The notes under the pieces were generated by a model, which saw only the letters and a list, made by a program, of their open reading frames with translations, ran no database searches and was not told the DNA's origin. A stretch of 64,000 nucleotides of DNA, taken from assembly GCF_016862635.1 (NCBI RefSeq), contig NZ_BONI01000005.1, positions 124,001 to 188,000 of the forward strand, read 5' to 3'. Positions 17,083-25,360 of the stretch are shown piece by piece; within the stretch, counting starts at the first letter, position 1, and every line of letters starts with the position of its first letter. The position numbers and the translations under genes were made by a program. Source of the stretch: Catellatospora coxensis (GTDB taxonomy: Bacteria > Actinomycetota > Actinomycetes > Mycobacteriales > Micromonosporaceae).

Positions 17083-18191
17083 GACAGCGTCTTGATCGCT
17101 TCGCGGCCGCCGTCGAGGAACTCGGTCCACGACCCGCCCTCGGCCTTGCTGCGCGGCTCGACGACGCCGTGCCAGTACTTGTTGAGGATGGCCAGGTCCT
17201 CCGGGGCGCGCCGGGCCAGCGACCCGACCAGGGAGCTGGCCAGGGTCTGCGCGCGCAGGGCCCGGTCGCCGAAGAAGTTGCTGTGCAGGATCGCGTCTTC
17301 GAGGACGCCGATCTGCTCGGCGGTGGACAGGGCCGATTCGAGCTTCTCGTCGTCGCTGCCCGCCGACGCGGCGGCGGCGCGCAGGTCGGCGAAGCTCTGC
17401 AGCAGGATGTCGAGCAGCGTCGGCGGCACGTCCAGCTCGATCTGGTGCCGGCGCAGCAGTTCGACGGTGCGGAACCGTACGATCTCGGCTTCGCTCTTCT
17501 TGTTGGTGACCACCGGGATGCGCACGAAGTTGAAGCGGCGCTTGAGCGCCGACGACAGGTCGTTGACGCCCCGGTCGCGGCTGTTCGCGGTCGCGATGAC
17601 CGAGAAGCCGGGCTTGGCGAAGACGATGTTGTCGTCGTCCAGCTCGGGAATGGACACGTACTTCTCGGACAGGATCGAGATCAGGGCGTCCTGGACGTCG
17701 CTGGTGGAGCGGGTCAGCTCCTCGAAGCGGCCGATGACGCCCTGCTCCATCGCCGTCATGATCGGCGACGGGATCATCGAGGCCCGGGACTGGCCGTTGG
17801 CGATGACCGCCGACACGTTCCAGGAGTACTTGATGTGGTCCTCGGTGGTGCCGGCGGTGCCCTGCACGACCAGCGTCGAGTTGCGGCTGATCGCGGCGGC
17901 GAGCAGCTCGGCGAGCCAGCTCTTGCCGGTGCCGGGGTCACCGATGAGCAGCAGGCCCCGGTCGGAGGCGAGGGTGACGATGGCGCGTTCGACGAAACTG
18001 CGGTCGCCGAACCACTTCTGGGCGACCTCGCGGTCGAGGCCGTCGGCGCGCTCGCTGCCCAGGATGAACAGCCGCACCATCTTCGGGCTCAGCCGCCACG
18101 AGAACGGCTTGGGCCCGTCGTCGATCGACTCCAGCCAGTCCAGCTCCTCGGCGTACTTGGTCTCGGCGGGGGCGCGCAGCATCTCGGTCAT
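17079..18191 (-). CDS. MoxR-type AAA+ ATPase (yehL-like)
   Basis: A 370-residue AAA+ protein. The Walker A motif GDPGTGKS is at residues 84-91, the sensor-1 region is SVIATANSRDRGVNDL, and ALKRRFNFVRIP carries the arginine-finger region typical of MoxR enzymes. MoxR ATPases act as chaperones that remodel or load metal into partner complexes, usually with a VWA protein, which is encoded just upstream. The ATG at 18189-18191 has AGGAG eight bases upstream. Its stop overlaps the DUF5682 start. Residues 65-70 hold RSFVER, a motif seen in AAA proteins of this group. Confidence 0.9.
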   Translation of the reverse strand: MTEMLRAPAETKYAEELDWLESIDDGPKPFSWRLSPKMVRLFILGSERADGLDREVAQKWFGDRSFVERAIVTLASDRGLLLIGDPGTGKSWLAELLAAAISRNSTLVVQGTAGTTEDHIKYSWNVSAVIANGQSRASMIPSPIMTAMEQGVIGRFEELTRSTSDVQDALISILSEKYVSIPELDDDNIVFAKPGFSVIATANSRDRGVNDLSSALKRRFNFVRIPVVTNKKSEAEIVRFRTVELLRRHQIELDVPPTLLDILLQSFADLRAAAASAGSDDEKLESALSTAEQIGVLEDAILHSNFFGDRALRAQTLASSLVGSLARRAPEDLAILNKYWHGVVEPRSKAEGGSWTEFLDGGREAIKTLS

Positions 18192-18202
18192 GGGTCGTTC
18201 TC

Positions 18203-19597
18203 CTATGCCAGGAAGTTCTTGAGTTCGAACACGAGCTTGCGGATGTGGCCGGACACGACCGGCGTGCCGAGGTCCTTGAAGCGCTGGCGGAACCACGGGT
18301 TGACGATGTTCTGGCCGGAGCTGGTCACCGAGCCGACGGGGATGAACCGCACCCCGGAGCGCTGCACGGCGACGATGCTGTCGTACAGCGGCTGGGAGCG
18401 GTCGAACTCGTAGAAGTCCGAGATCCACACCATCGCGGTGTTGGCCGGTTCGGCGATCTTCGGGCGGGCCATCGCCATCGCGATCGGGCCGTCGTTGCCG
18501 CCGCCCAGGTTGGTGCGCAGCAGCACCTCGAACGGGTCGTGCACCCACGGCGTCAGATCGATGGCCCTGGTGTCGTACGCGATGAGGTGCACATCCACCT
18601 TCGGCAGCCCCGCGAAGATCGAGGCGAGGATGGTGCAGTTGACCATCGAGTCGACCATCGAACCGGACTGGTCGACCACCACGATCAGCCGCGACGGCGT
18701 GGTCTTGGCGGCGGTGTGCCGGTAGAACAGCCGGTCGACGTAGAGCTTCTGGTCGTCCGGGCTCCAGTTGGTCAGGTTCTTCCAGATGGTGCGGTCCAGG
18801 TCGAGATTGCGGAACACCCGCTTCGGCGGCACACTCCGGTCGATCTTGCCGACCGCGGTGCGCTCCACCTGGGTACGCAGCACCGCCGCAACCTCCTCCA
18901 CGAACCGCCGGATCAGCGACTTCGCGTTGGCCAGCGCGACCCCGGACAGGTTCGACTTGTCGCGCAGCAGCTGCTCGATCAGCGACATGCTCGGGGTGAG
19001 CTGCGCGGCGAGCTTCGGGTCGGCCAGCACCTCGCGCAGCTTCATCCGGCCCACCAGGTCACCTTCCAGCTCGCCGAGCGTGCCGCCCATGCCCTGCCCG
19101 CTGCCGCCGCCCATGCCCCCGCCGCCCTGGCGGCGCAGGCTGCCCGGCTCCTCACCGAGGGCCCGCTCCAGCCACCCGGCATCGGACTGCCAGCGCGCCA
19201 GCTGCGTCGCCGACACCGCACCCGACCCGGTGTCGAACACGTTGAGCAGCAGCTTCGCCGCGAGCGCGGCACGCCGCACCTCGGCGGCCGAATCGCGGCC
19301 CTCCTCCGCCGCAGGGGCTTCGGCCTCGCCGGCACTCGCTGCGGCCTCGCCGGACACTGCGGCCCCGAGGTTCTCGGGCACCATCAGTCCGTCGAACTCC
19401 GTGGCAAGGTCGGGGAAGCGCTGCACGATGTTGTCGATCGACACCGACGGGTCGAGCAGGGCCGCGGGCAGGCCGATGTCCTCGATCACGGCGAGGCTGG
19501 CCGCTTCCAGGGTGCCCTGCTCCTCGCGGCTGAACAGCCGGGCGATGAGCCGCCAGTAGATCACCTGGCGGCGGTTGAAGTCCGCGTCCACGGTCAT
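18203..19597 (-). CDS. VWA domain protein (yehP-like)
   Basis: A 464-residue protein whose C-terminal half is a von Willebrand factor A domain. The MIDAS motif VVDQSGSMVDS (DxSxS) is near residue 303, followed by FAGLPKVDVHLIAYDTRA and MVWISDFYEFD. The N-terminal half (MTVDADFNRRQVIYWRLIAR) is helical. A Gly-rich linker occurs near residue 160. VWA partners of MoxR ATPases bind Mg2+ and substrate and recruit the ATPase. The ATG overlaps the stop of the preceding gene (ATGA), and the MoxR start is 11 bases downstream of its stop. Co-translation is very likely. Confidence 0.9.
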   Translation of the reverse strand: MTVDADFNRRQVIYWRLIARLFSREEQGTLEAASLAVIEDIGLPAALLDPSVSIDNIVQRFPDLATEFDGLMVPENLGAAVSGEAAASAGEAEAPAAEEGRDSAAEVRRAALAAKLLLNVFDTGSGAVSATQLARWQSDAGWLERALGEEPGSLRRQGGGGMGGGSGQGMGGTLGELEGDLVGRMKLREVLADPKLAAQLTPSMSLIEQLLRDKSNLSGVALANAKSLIRRFVEEVAAVLRTQVERTAVGKIDRSVPPKRVFRNLDLDRTIWKNLTNWSPDDQKLYVDRLFYRHTAAKTTPSRLIVVVDQSGSMVDSMVNCTILASIFAGLPKVDVHLIAYDTRAIDLTPWVHDPFEVLLRTNLGGGNDGPIAMAMARPKIAEPANTAMVWISDFYEFDRSQPLYDSIVAVQRSGVRFIPVGSVTSSGQNIVNPWFRQRFKDLGTPVVSGHIRKLVFELKNFLA

Positions 19598-20976
19598 CGG
19601 CGCAGCAACCTTCCGGCCCGCTCGCGCAGCACCTTGGCCGCGTCGGCGGCGGCCGCCTCGGCCTTGGCTCCGGCGGCGTCGGCCGCCCCGCCGGCCCACG
19701 CGCCCGCGTGTACGGCGACCGTCTTGCGCTTGACCTGCGCCTCGACGGCCAGGGGCTGGATCGTCCAGTGCCCGTCCCAGCGCAGCAGCCCGATGCACGC
19801 CGTCGACGCGGCGACCAGCGCGGGCGTGAGCGGCCCGGCGCTGTGCATACGCTCGACGTCCACCTCGACGGTCAGGCCCGGCAGGGTGAGCGTGACGCCG
19901 TCGTCATCCGCCGCCGCCGTGTACCCCTCCAGCAGCACCGGCTCGGCGATGCGCACCGGGTGCCGCTCCAGCGGTGGAACCGGCGCAGCGCTCGCCGCCG
20001 CCAGCTGCACCCGTGCGGTGGCGAACGGCTCGGCGGGCGCTCCCGCCTTCGTGTGCTCGTCGGACCAGATCAGGTCGCCGCCCGCGGTGACCGGCATGTC
20101 CGTCAGGTCCATGGCGCGCTGCTCGGTGACCGCCGCCAGCAGCGCGCTGTGGCCGCGCAGCAACTGCCACACACCCGACCCGACCAGCGTGTCCACCTTC
20201 GGCGTGGACACGCTCGCGCGCACCAGGCGCGGCCCGTCGGCGGTCTCCAGCACAGCGTGCACCTGCGCCTGCACCGCCGTCGGGTGCTCGTGCAGGTCAA
20301 CGCCGAGCGGCAGCAGCCGCCCCGACACCGTGCCCACCTCGGTCGAGGCGAGCGCGCCCGGCTGGGCCAGCAGCACCGCGCGGGCCCACAGGTCGGCCCA
20401 GCGGCGCACCGGCACCCGGGGCATCGTCGCGCCGGGCGCGCAGGCGCGCAGCTCTCCGGCGAACCCGTCGAGCAGCGCGCCCAGCCGCCGCAGCCGCAGG
20501 TCGGCGAGCAGCGCCTGCACCGCCTGGTCGGCGTGCGACACGAGGTCGTGGTCGATGCCGCGCCAGCCCGCGATGGCCAGATCGGACAGCCACGACCGGG
20601 CCGCGGCCAGCAGGTTGTCGGCTCCCGTCAAGGAGCCCAGTCCGGCGGCCGGCCATGGCTCACGGCCGCGCCCGGCCGCCTCGTCGAGCCGGGCCAGCAG
20701 CGCGTCGTGGGACGCGCCGAGCAGCGCCGAACGCGCCGCGACCAGTGCCGCGAGGTGCTCGTCGGAGATCGAACCGGCGATGGTCTTGTCCACCGCCTCG
20801 GCGACCCGGCCGGCCAGCGGGGTGCCCGACACGGCGGCGGCGAGCGCGTGCAGCGCCGCGATCTGCTCCGCACCCGGCCGCAGCAGCCCGCCGACCAGCG
20901 CGCCGTCGAACCCGGCCACCACCTCGTACGCCTCGGACACCCCGTCGACCGGGGCCGCCAGCAGGTCGAACCGCAT
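19594..20976 (-). CDS. Conserved MoxR-VWA cluster protein, unknown domain
   Basis: A 460-residue protein starting MRFDLLAAPVDGVSEAYEVV. No domain is recognisable. It is Ala/Leu-rich and mostly helical to about residue 250, then more beta-like (GVTLTLPGLTVEVDVERMH), and ends with a basic helical tail (LRERAGRLLRR). Its start overlaps the stop of the zinc-knuckle gene by one base (TGATG), and its stop overlaps the VWA start. Together with the 167-residue upstream protein it totals about 630 residues, close to E. coli YehQ. The two may therefore be a split version of that SWIM protein; this is inference from order and length only. Confidence 0.75.
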   Translation of the reverse strand: MRFDLLAAPVDGVSEAYEVVAGFDGALVGGLLRPGAEQIAALHALAAAVSGTPLAGRVAEAVDKTIAGSISDEHLAALVAARSALLGASHDALLARLDEAAGRGREPWPAAGLGSLTGADNLLAAARSWLSDLAIAGWRGIDHDLVSHADQAVQALLADLRLRRLGALLDGFAGELRACAPGATMPRVPVRRWADLWARAVLLAQPGALASTEVGTVSGRLLPLGVDLHEHPTAVQAQVHAVLETADGPRLVRASVSTPKVDTLVGSGVWQLLRGHSALLAAVTEQRAMDLTDMPVTAGGDLIWSDEHTKAGAPAEPFATARVQLAAASAAPVPPLERHPVRIAEPVLLEGYTAAADDDGVTLTLPGLTVEVDVERMHSAGPLTPALVAASTACIGLLRWDGHWTIQPLAVEAQVKRKTVAVHAGAWAGGAADAAGAKAEAAAADAAKVLRERAGRLLRR

Positions 20977-21479
20977 CAGCGCACCGCCCCGCCGGCCGGG
21001 AACCAGTGCAGCTCGGGCAGCGGCTCGGTGGTGGCGGCCAGCTCCAGGTAGGCCAGGTGCCGCAGGAAGCGGCTGAACACCGGCGCGCCCGCCGACGGCT
21101 CGTGCCACGGGTCGGCCGCCGCCAGCACGGCCGCGCCGGTCGTGGCGTCCTCGGCGACCTCGGCGCGCACGTAGCGGGCGACGCGCTCGACCCCGTACTG
21201 CAGCACCGCCTCGTCGGCCAGGGCGCGCAGGTGGTTGCAGCCGCCACGGCGGATGCCGCCACAGGGGCGGTTGTTGTTGGTGCTGCAGTGGAACGAGTGG
21301 TTCGCGGCGGTCAGCGAGGACACGTACACCCGCTCGATGTCCGAGCCGCTGGACACCACTCCCTGCAGCCGGCCGTCGGCCAGCTCCACGAACGGCACCT
21401 TGGCGAGTTTGCGCGGCCGCGCGGGCGCGACCACGAGCGCGGCGCTGCGCTCCTCCCACGGTTTCCGGGCAGCGTTCAC
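20976..21479 (-). CDS. SWIM-like zinc-knuckle protein, first gene of MoxR-VWA operon
   Basis: A 167-residue protein from GTG 21477-21479, which has a strong AAGGAGGTG ribosome site nine bases upstream. Residues near 65-95 contain FHCSTNNNRPCGGIRRGGC followed by NHL. This is a C-x7-C-x7-C-x-H arrangement that ends in the CxH of SWIM zinc fingers. A helix (RALADEAVLQYGVERV) follows, as in SWIM proteins. It probably binds zinc and mediates DNA or protein contacts. It opens a five-gene operon in which every junction overlaps or is within 11 bases. Upstream sequence to 21704 holds no gene and should contain the operon promoter; I see no clear -10 box. Confidence 0.75.
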   Translation of the reverse strand: MNAARKPWEERSAALVVAPARPRKLAKVPFVELADGRLQGVVSSGSDIERVYVSSLTAANHSFHCSTNNNRPCGGIRRGGCNHLRALADEAVLQYGVERVARYVRAEVAEDATTGAAVLAAADPWHEPSAGAPVFSRFLRHLAYLELAATTEPLPELHWFPAGGAVR

Positions 21480-21653
21480 CCTGCCTGCACCTCCTTGAAC
21501 GGCGGATCCACCGGCCAAGGTCGGCTTCGGCGGCGCGGGTGAAATTACCGTCCCCACCCGACACTTTCCACCGCACCACCGCCCCGCCACACCTCGCGCC
21601 CGGCACCCGGTCCGCAGGTCCGGGGAAACTGCACGTAAAGACAGGCACTTAGC

Positions 21654-21674
21654 TGCGGTTTCACCGAAACTGCG
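21654..21674 (-). terminator. Weak hairpin after the toxin-antitoxin pair
   Basis: GCGGTTTC at 21655-21662 pairs with GAAACTGC at 21666-21673 (one mismatch), about 30 bases beyond the PIN gene stop. The stem is short, so this is only a tentative terminator. Confidence 0.35.
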
Positions 21675-21704
21675 GACCAAGGCCTCGCTCGGGGCGTCCG
21701 GTGG

Positions 21705-22094
21705 TCAGGACAGTTCGAGGATGTCGTACGGGTCGAGGGCGTCGGCGTAGTGGTCGGGGTGGAAGGTGGCGAGTGTGGCGCCGAGGTCCTGGACGGTGGC
21801 GACGGCGTGGGCCGGGCCGTGGCCGAGGGCGCGGGCCGGGGCGGCGACGGCGGGCACCAGGTCGGTGTGCATCGGCAGGACCTGCACGGGGCTGTCCGCG
21901 CGTCCGATCAGGTCGGTGAGCAGGTCCTGCTCCTCCTTGCCGAGGTCGGGCCACAGGTCGACGAGCGCGAGGACCGGTATCCCGGCCAGGTCGCCGTCCT
22001 CGGCGACGGTCTGCATCAGCTCCCCCACGGACACGCTCTCCAGGCGGGCGTACGCGCGCAGCGCGGAGCCGTCCAGCACGACGGTGATGTTCAC
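21705..22094 (-). CDS. PIN-domain toxin (VapC-like), atypical active site
   Basis: A 129-residue protein with the PIN opening VVLDGSALRAY, giving the first acidic residue Asp8, and Glu25 in VSVGELMQ. The region that normally holds the third aspartate reads GHGPAHAVAT, and the usual TFDPD reads TFHPD (His112, Asp114). So two of the four canonical acids are replaced, and RNase activity may be weak or altered. The GTG start overlaps the antitoxin stop (GTGA). As a VapC-type toxin it would cleave RNA when the antitoxin is degraded. I am sure of the PIN resemblance and unsure of activity. Confidence 0.75.
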   Translation of the reverse strand: MNITVVLDGSALRAYARLESVSVGELMQTVAEDGDLAGIPVLALVDLWPDLGKEEQDLLTDLIGRADSPVQVLPMHTDLVPAVAAPARALGHGPAHAVATVQDLGATLATFHPDHYADALDPYDILELS

Positions 22095-22357
22095 GCGGCC
22101 TGCTGGCGGCGGTTCGCCCGTTCCCGGCGCACCCGGTGCAGCCGGTCACGCATGGCCGCCACTCCGGCGTCGGTGATCGCCTGTTCGCCGGTGTAGCCGT
22201 GCTCGGCGAGCATCGCCTTGATCCGGTCGAGGCGGCGGTCCTTCTCGATCAGGCTCGCCAGGTAGGCCGAGGTGTTGCCGTTGCCCTTGGCACGGGCGTA
22301 TTCGGCCAGATCCACCGGCAGGCTGATCGAGGTGCGGTCCACCTGTTCACGGTTCAT
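22091..22357 (-). CDS. Ribbon-helix-helix antitoxin (VapB-like)
   Basis: An 88-residue protein. RTSISLP forms the DNA-binding ribbon, VDLAEYARAKGN the first helix, and NTSAYLASLIEKDRRL the second; the remaining C-terminus is charged and would wrap the toxin. The ATG at 22355-22357 lacks a Shine-Dalgarno site. A TACAGT box lies six bases upstream on the minus strand, which suggests a leaderless transcript. Short palindromic sequence immediately upstream (22361-22380) fits autorepression. The alcohol dehydrogenase gene ends only 26 bases upstream, so read-through is possible. Confidence 0.8.
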   Translation of the reverse strand: MNREQVDRTSISLPVDLAEYARAKGNGNTSAYLASLIEKDRRLDRIKAMLAEHGYTGEQAITDAGVAAMRDRLHRVRRERANRRQQAA

Positions 22358-22360
22358 ACG

Positions 22361-22380
22361 ATTACTGTAACCCGTAATAC
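22361..22380 (-). promoter_or_regulatory. Putative leaderless promoter and operator of the TA pair
   Basis: The perfect 9-base palindrome TTACTGTAA at 22362-22370 is followed by a related GTAATAC element. On the minus strand TACAGT fits a -10 box six bases before the antitoxin ATG, so a bound RHH dimer would cover the promoter. Confidence 0.5.
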
Positions 22381-22383
22381 TGA

Positions 22384-23355
22384 TCAACCAGCGTCACCGA
22401 CCATGATGACGACGTTGCCGGTCTTGTGGCCGGTGTCGACGTAGCGGTGCGCTTCGGCGATCCGCTCCAGCGGGTAGGTGCGGTCGACGACGATCCGCAG
22501 CCGGTCCTGCTCGATGAGGTCGCGCACGTAGACCAGCAGCTCGGTCTTGTCGACGGACATGCCGCCGACGACGCGGCGGCCGCCGGTCAGGGCGGTCAGC
22601 CAGACCAGTGGCACGTTGTGCAGGCCCGTCGTCGGGACGTACCGGCCCTTCGGGGTCAGCGACGCCCGGCAGGCGCGGAAGGAGCTGCGCCCGAGCGTGT
22701 CGAACACGACGTCGTAGCGCTCGCCGTTCGCGGTGAAGTCGTCCTTCGTGTAGTCGATGACGTGGTCCGCGCCGAGTTCGGCGACCAGCGCCAGGTTGCG
22801 GGCGCCGCAGACCCCGGTCACGTGCGCGCCGAGGTGTTTGGCCAGCTGGACGGCGTACGTGCCGACGCTGCTGGACGCGCCGACCACCAGCACCCGCTGC
22901 CCGGGCCGCACCCGGGCCTGGTCGCGCAGGAAGAACAGCGCGGTGGTGGCTCCGTCGACCGCGGCGGCGGCCTGCCCGAAGGTCACGTTCGCCGGCATGA
23001 TCGCGAGCGAGCGGCCCGCCGGCATGCACTTGTAGTCGGCGTACGCGCCCAGCCCGAAGCCGGTGAAGCCGAACACCCGGTCGCCGGGCCGGAAACGGGT
23101 CACGCCCGCGCCGACGGCGGCCACCTCGCCGGCCAGTTCCATGCCGAGGGTGCGCATCCGGCGGCGCGGCCGGGTGAATCCGAGGACGACCCGGCCCCAG
23201 CGGGGTTCGCCGCGCCGCATCGCGGCCTCGGCCGCGGTGACGGTGGTCGCGACGACCTTCACCAGGACGTCGCCGTCACCGGGCACCGGTGTGTCCACCT
23301 CGGTCAGGCGCAGCACGTCGGGTGAACCGAAGTCCTGGTGCACGATCGCGCGCAT
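22384..23355 (-). CDS. Zinc-independent medium-chain dehydrogenase (quinone oxidoreductase-like)
   Basis: A 323-residue MDR-superfamily enzyme. The N-terminal GroES-like domain carries GMELAGEVAAVGAGVTRFRPGDRVFG, given here in two parts: the first to GAGV, the second RFRPGDRVFG. The cofactor motif VLVVGASSSVGTYAVQLAK binds NADPH. It lacks the usual catalytic zinc cysteines, placing it with quinone oxidoreductases and reductases of unsaturated ketones. It is a single gene; its stop lies just upstream of the antitoxin promoter. A role in detoxifying quinones or enals is likely but general. Confidence 0.85.
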   Translation of the reverse strand: MRAIVHQDFGSPDVLRLTEVDTPVPGDGDVLVKVVATTVTAAEAAMRRGEPRWGRVVLGFTRPRRRMRTLGMELAGEVAAVGAGVTRFRPGDRVFGFTGFGLGAYADYKCMPAGRSLAIMPANVTFGQAAAAVDGATTALFFLRDQARVRPGQRVLVVGASSSVGTYAVQLAKHLGAHVTGVCGARNLALVAELGADHVIDYTKDDFTANGERYDVVFDTLGRSSFRACRASLTPKGRYVPTTGLHNVPLVWLTALTGGRRVVGGMSVDKTELLVYVRDLIEQDRLRIVVDRTYPLERIAEAHRYVDTGHKTGNVVIMVGDAG

Positions 23356-23491
23356 GGCTGCTCCATCCGTGAGACGTCATCGGACGGACGACGCCGGCCG
23401 CTGCCTGCCACGCTAGGTGCGCCGCCGGAGACCTCGCATCGGCGACAACCCTGAACCCGACCCCTAAGCGAGCACCTGATCACGGTCCGTG

Positions 23492-24616
23492 TCAGACGGA
23501 CTCCTGGCTGAGGACGCTGCTGATGCCGCGCAGCTGCGCGACGTACGCCTTGCCGATGAGGCTCGGCGGGATCAGCCCGGTCAGCGTGCGTACCAGCGGA
23601 GGTAGTGGTTTGTTGGTCTGCTCGCTCGCGGCGCGCCGGGAGACCTTGCGCACCCGGCGCGCGCGCAGTGCCTCGTAGCGCCGCAGCACGCCGGGCAGGT
23701 CGGCGGTGTCGGTGCGCAGCGCGCGGCTGAGCAGCCAGGCGTCTTCCAGGGCCTGGTTGGCGCCCTGCGCCTGGGTGGGCGGGAAGGCGTGCGCGGCGTC
23801 GCCGAGCAGCGTCGCCCCACCGCGTCCCCACCGGTCGGGGATCTGGTGTGTCACGTGCCGGAACGACTCCAGGTCCTCGTCCCGGAGCTGCCGCAGCAGC
23901 CCCTGCACGAGCGGGCCGTATCCGGCGAACCGCGCGGCCAGCTCTGCGGCGGGTGAGTCGCCCAGCGGCCGGTGCACGTCGAACCACCACATGAGCAGGC
24001 CGTCGCCGGAGGGCAGCAGCCCGACCAGCCCGGCGTCGCCGACGACGCAGACGCCGGTCGTGCCGCCGACGAGTTCGGGCAGCACCGGGGTGAGGCCCTG
24101 CCAGGTGGTCCACTCGTTCTCGGCGGCGGGCGCCGGGTCGAGGACCGCGCGGCGTACGGCGGAGCGGTGCCCGTCCGCGCCCACCACGACGTCGGCCTCG
24201 TGCCGGTCGCCCGCGGCGTCGATCGCGGTCACGCCGCCGGGGTGGACCTCGACGTCGACGATCTCGCGTGAGAACTCCACCGGCACCCCCTGCGCGAGAT
24301 GCCTGAACAGGCGATCGCGGGGCACCGACGTCACCGGGAAGCCGATCCGCTTCGCGAGCACCGTCAGGTCGGCGGTGACCATGGTCCGGCCGTCGGCGCT
24401 GTCGAACCGCAGCCGGTCGAGCCGCCCGCCGAAGCCGGCCAGGGGCGCGCCGAGCCCGGCGAGCGCGGCCGCCCCGTTGCTGAAGATCGTGACGGCCGCG
24501 CCGCCGGTACGCAGCTCGGGGGCTTGCTCGAAGACGCGGACCTCGTGCCCGGATCCGGCGAGCCCGCGGGCGAGGGCCAGCCCGCCGACACCGCCTCCCG
24601 CGATGAGTACCTGCAC
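23492..24616 (-). CDS. FAD-dependent aromatic-hydroxylase-type monooxygenase
   Basis: A 374-residue flavoprotein monooxygenase starting at GTG 24614-24616. It has the FAD GxGxxG motif (VLIAGGGVGGLALARGLAG), a DG motif (VVVGADGHRSAVRRAVL), and GATLLGDAAHAFPP, which binds the flavin ribityl. Such enzymes hydroxylate aromatic or polyketide substrates with NAD(P)H. It is divergent from a TetR gene across a 57-base gap holding a perfect 12-bp palindrome. It is thus very probably repressed by that TetR and induced by its substrate or a related drug; tetracycline-inactivating enzymes have this layout, but the substrate here is unknown. Confidence 0.88.
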   Translation of the reverse strand: MQVLIAGGGVGGLALARGLAGSGHEVRVFEQAPELRTGGAAVTIFSNGAAALAGLGAPLAGFGGRLDRLRFDSADGRTMVTADLTVLAKRIGFPVTSVPRDRLFRHLAQGVPVEFSREIVDVEVHPGGVTAIDAAGDRHEADVVVGADGHRSAVRRAVLDPAPAAENEWTTWQGLTPVLPELVGGTTGVCVVGDAGLVGLLPSGDGLLMWWFDVHRPLGDSPAAELAARFAGYGPLVQGLLRQLRDEDLESFRHVTHQIPDRWGRGGATLLGDAAHAFPPTQAQGANQALEDAWLLSRALRTDTADLPGVLRRYEALRARRVRKVSRRAASEQTNKPLPPLVRTLTGLIPPSLIGKAYVAQLRGISSVLSQESV

Positions 24617-24639
24617 TGCGACACCCCATTCACTACGTA

Positions 24640-24651
24640 CGTTGTACAACG
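24640..24651. promoter_or_regulatory. Palindromic TetR operator between divergent genes
   Basis: CGTTGTACAACG is a perfect 12-bp palindrome midway between the monooxygenase and TetR genes. Its position lets one TetR dimer block both promoters. Confidence 0.7.
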
Positions 24652-24673
24652 GATGGTGCCATACACTGATCGG

Positions 24674-25276
24674 GTGCCGCCACCCAACGAACAGCGCCGG
24701 GCGTTTCTCACCGACGCGGCCATCGATCTGCTCGTGGAATCGGGCGTGCACGGCGTCACCCACCGGGCCGTCGACCGGCGCTCCGGGCTGCCCGCCGGGA
24801 CCGCGTCGAACTACTTCCGCAGCCGGGAGGCCCTGCTCGTGGCGACCGCCCGCCGCGTCGTCGAGCGCCACCAGGCCGACATGACCGAGGCGGCGAGAGC
24901 CGAGCCCGCTCCCGTCGCGGAAGACGGCGTGCAGCGGGCGATCGACCTGATCACGGGCTCATTGCTGCTGGCGGCAGGCCCGCACCGGGCGCGCTACCTG
25001 GCGATCTTCGAGCTGCGGCTGGAGAGCCTGCGACGGCCGGCCCTGGCGGCGGCGCTGGACGAGTCGATGGCGGCGATGGCCTCGTTCACCGGCGCCCACC
25101 ACGCCGACCTCGGCCTGCAGATCCCCCCGGCCGCGATCCCGCCGATGCTCGTGATGTACGGCGGTGCCTTATTCGCGCTGGTCACCGGGCCTGCTGAGGC
25201 GGTGACCAGGGAGGCGGCGCAGCCGCTCGCCGTCGCGATCGTGCAGGGCGGGCTCGCTGCAGCACGGAACGTGTGA
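24674..25276 (+). CDS. TetR-family transcriptional regulator
   Basis: About 200 residues. The N-terminal helix-turn-helix reads GVTHRAVDRRSGLPAGTASNYF, given here as its two halves GVTHRAVDRRSG and LPAGTASNYF. The C-terminal ligand domain is helical. I favour the GTG at 24674 because a TACACT box ends six bases before it, giving a leaderless transcript. An in-frame ATG at 24653 would add seven residues but overlaps the operator edge. It should repress itself and the divergent monooxygenase. Confidence 0.85.
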   Translation: MPPPNEQRRAFLTDAAIDLLVESGVHGVTHRAVDRRSGLPAGTASNYFRSREALLVATARRVVERHQADMTEAARAEPAPVAEDGVQRAIDLITGSLLLAAGPHRARYLAIFELRLESLRRPALAAALDESMAAMASFTGAHHADLGLQIPPAAIPPMLVMYGGALFALVTGPAEAVTREAAQPLAVAIVQGGLAAARNV

Positions 25277-25360
25277 CGACCACCACGCACCGTCACATGC
25301 CGTAGGGCTGTCCTGTCTTAGCTGTTCGAGCAGGGCAAACCTTACGGAACGGAGAACACC

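Noticed and set aside
25283-25312. TGTGACG / CGTCACA inverted pair after the TetR gene
   Set aside because: A seven-base stem with a 12-base loop is weak in DNA this GC-rich; not listed as a terminator.
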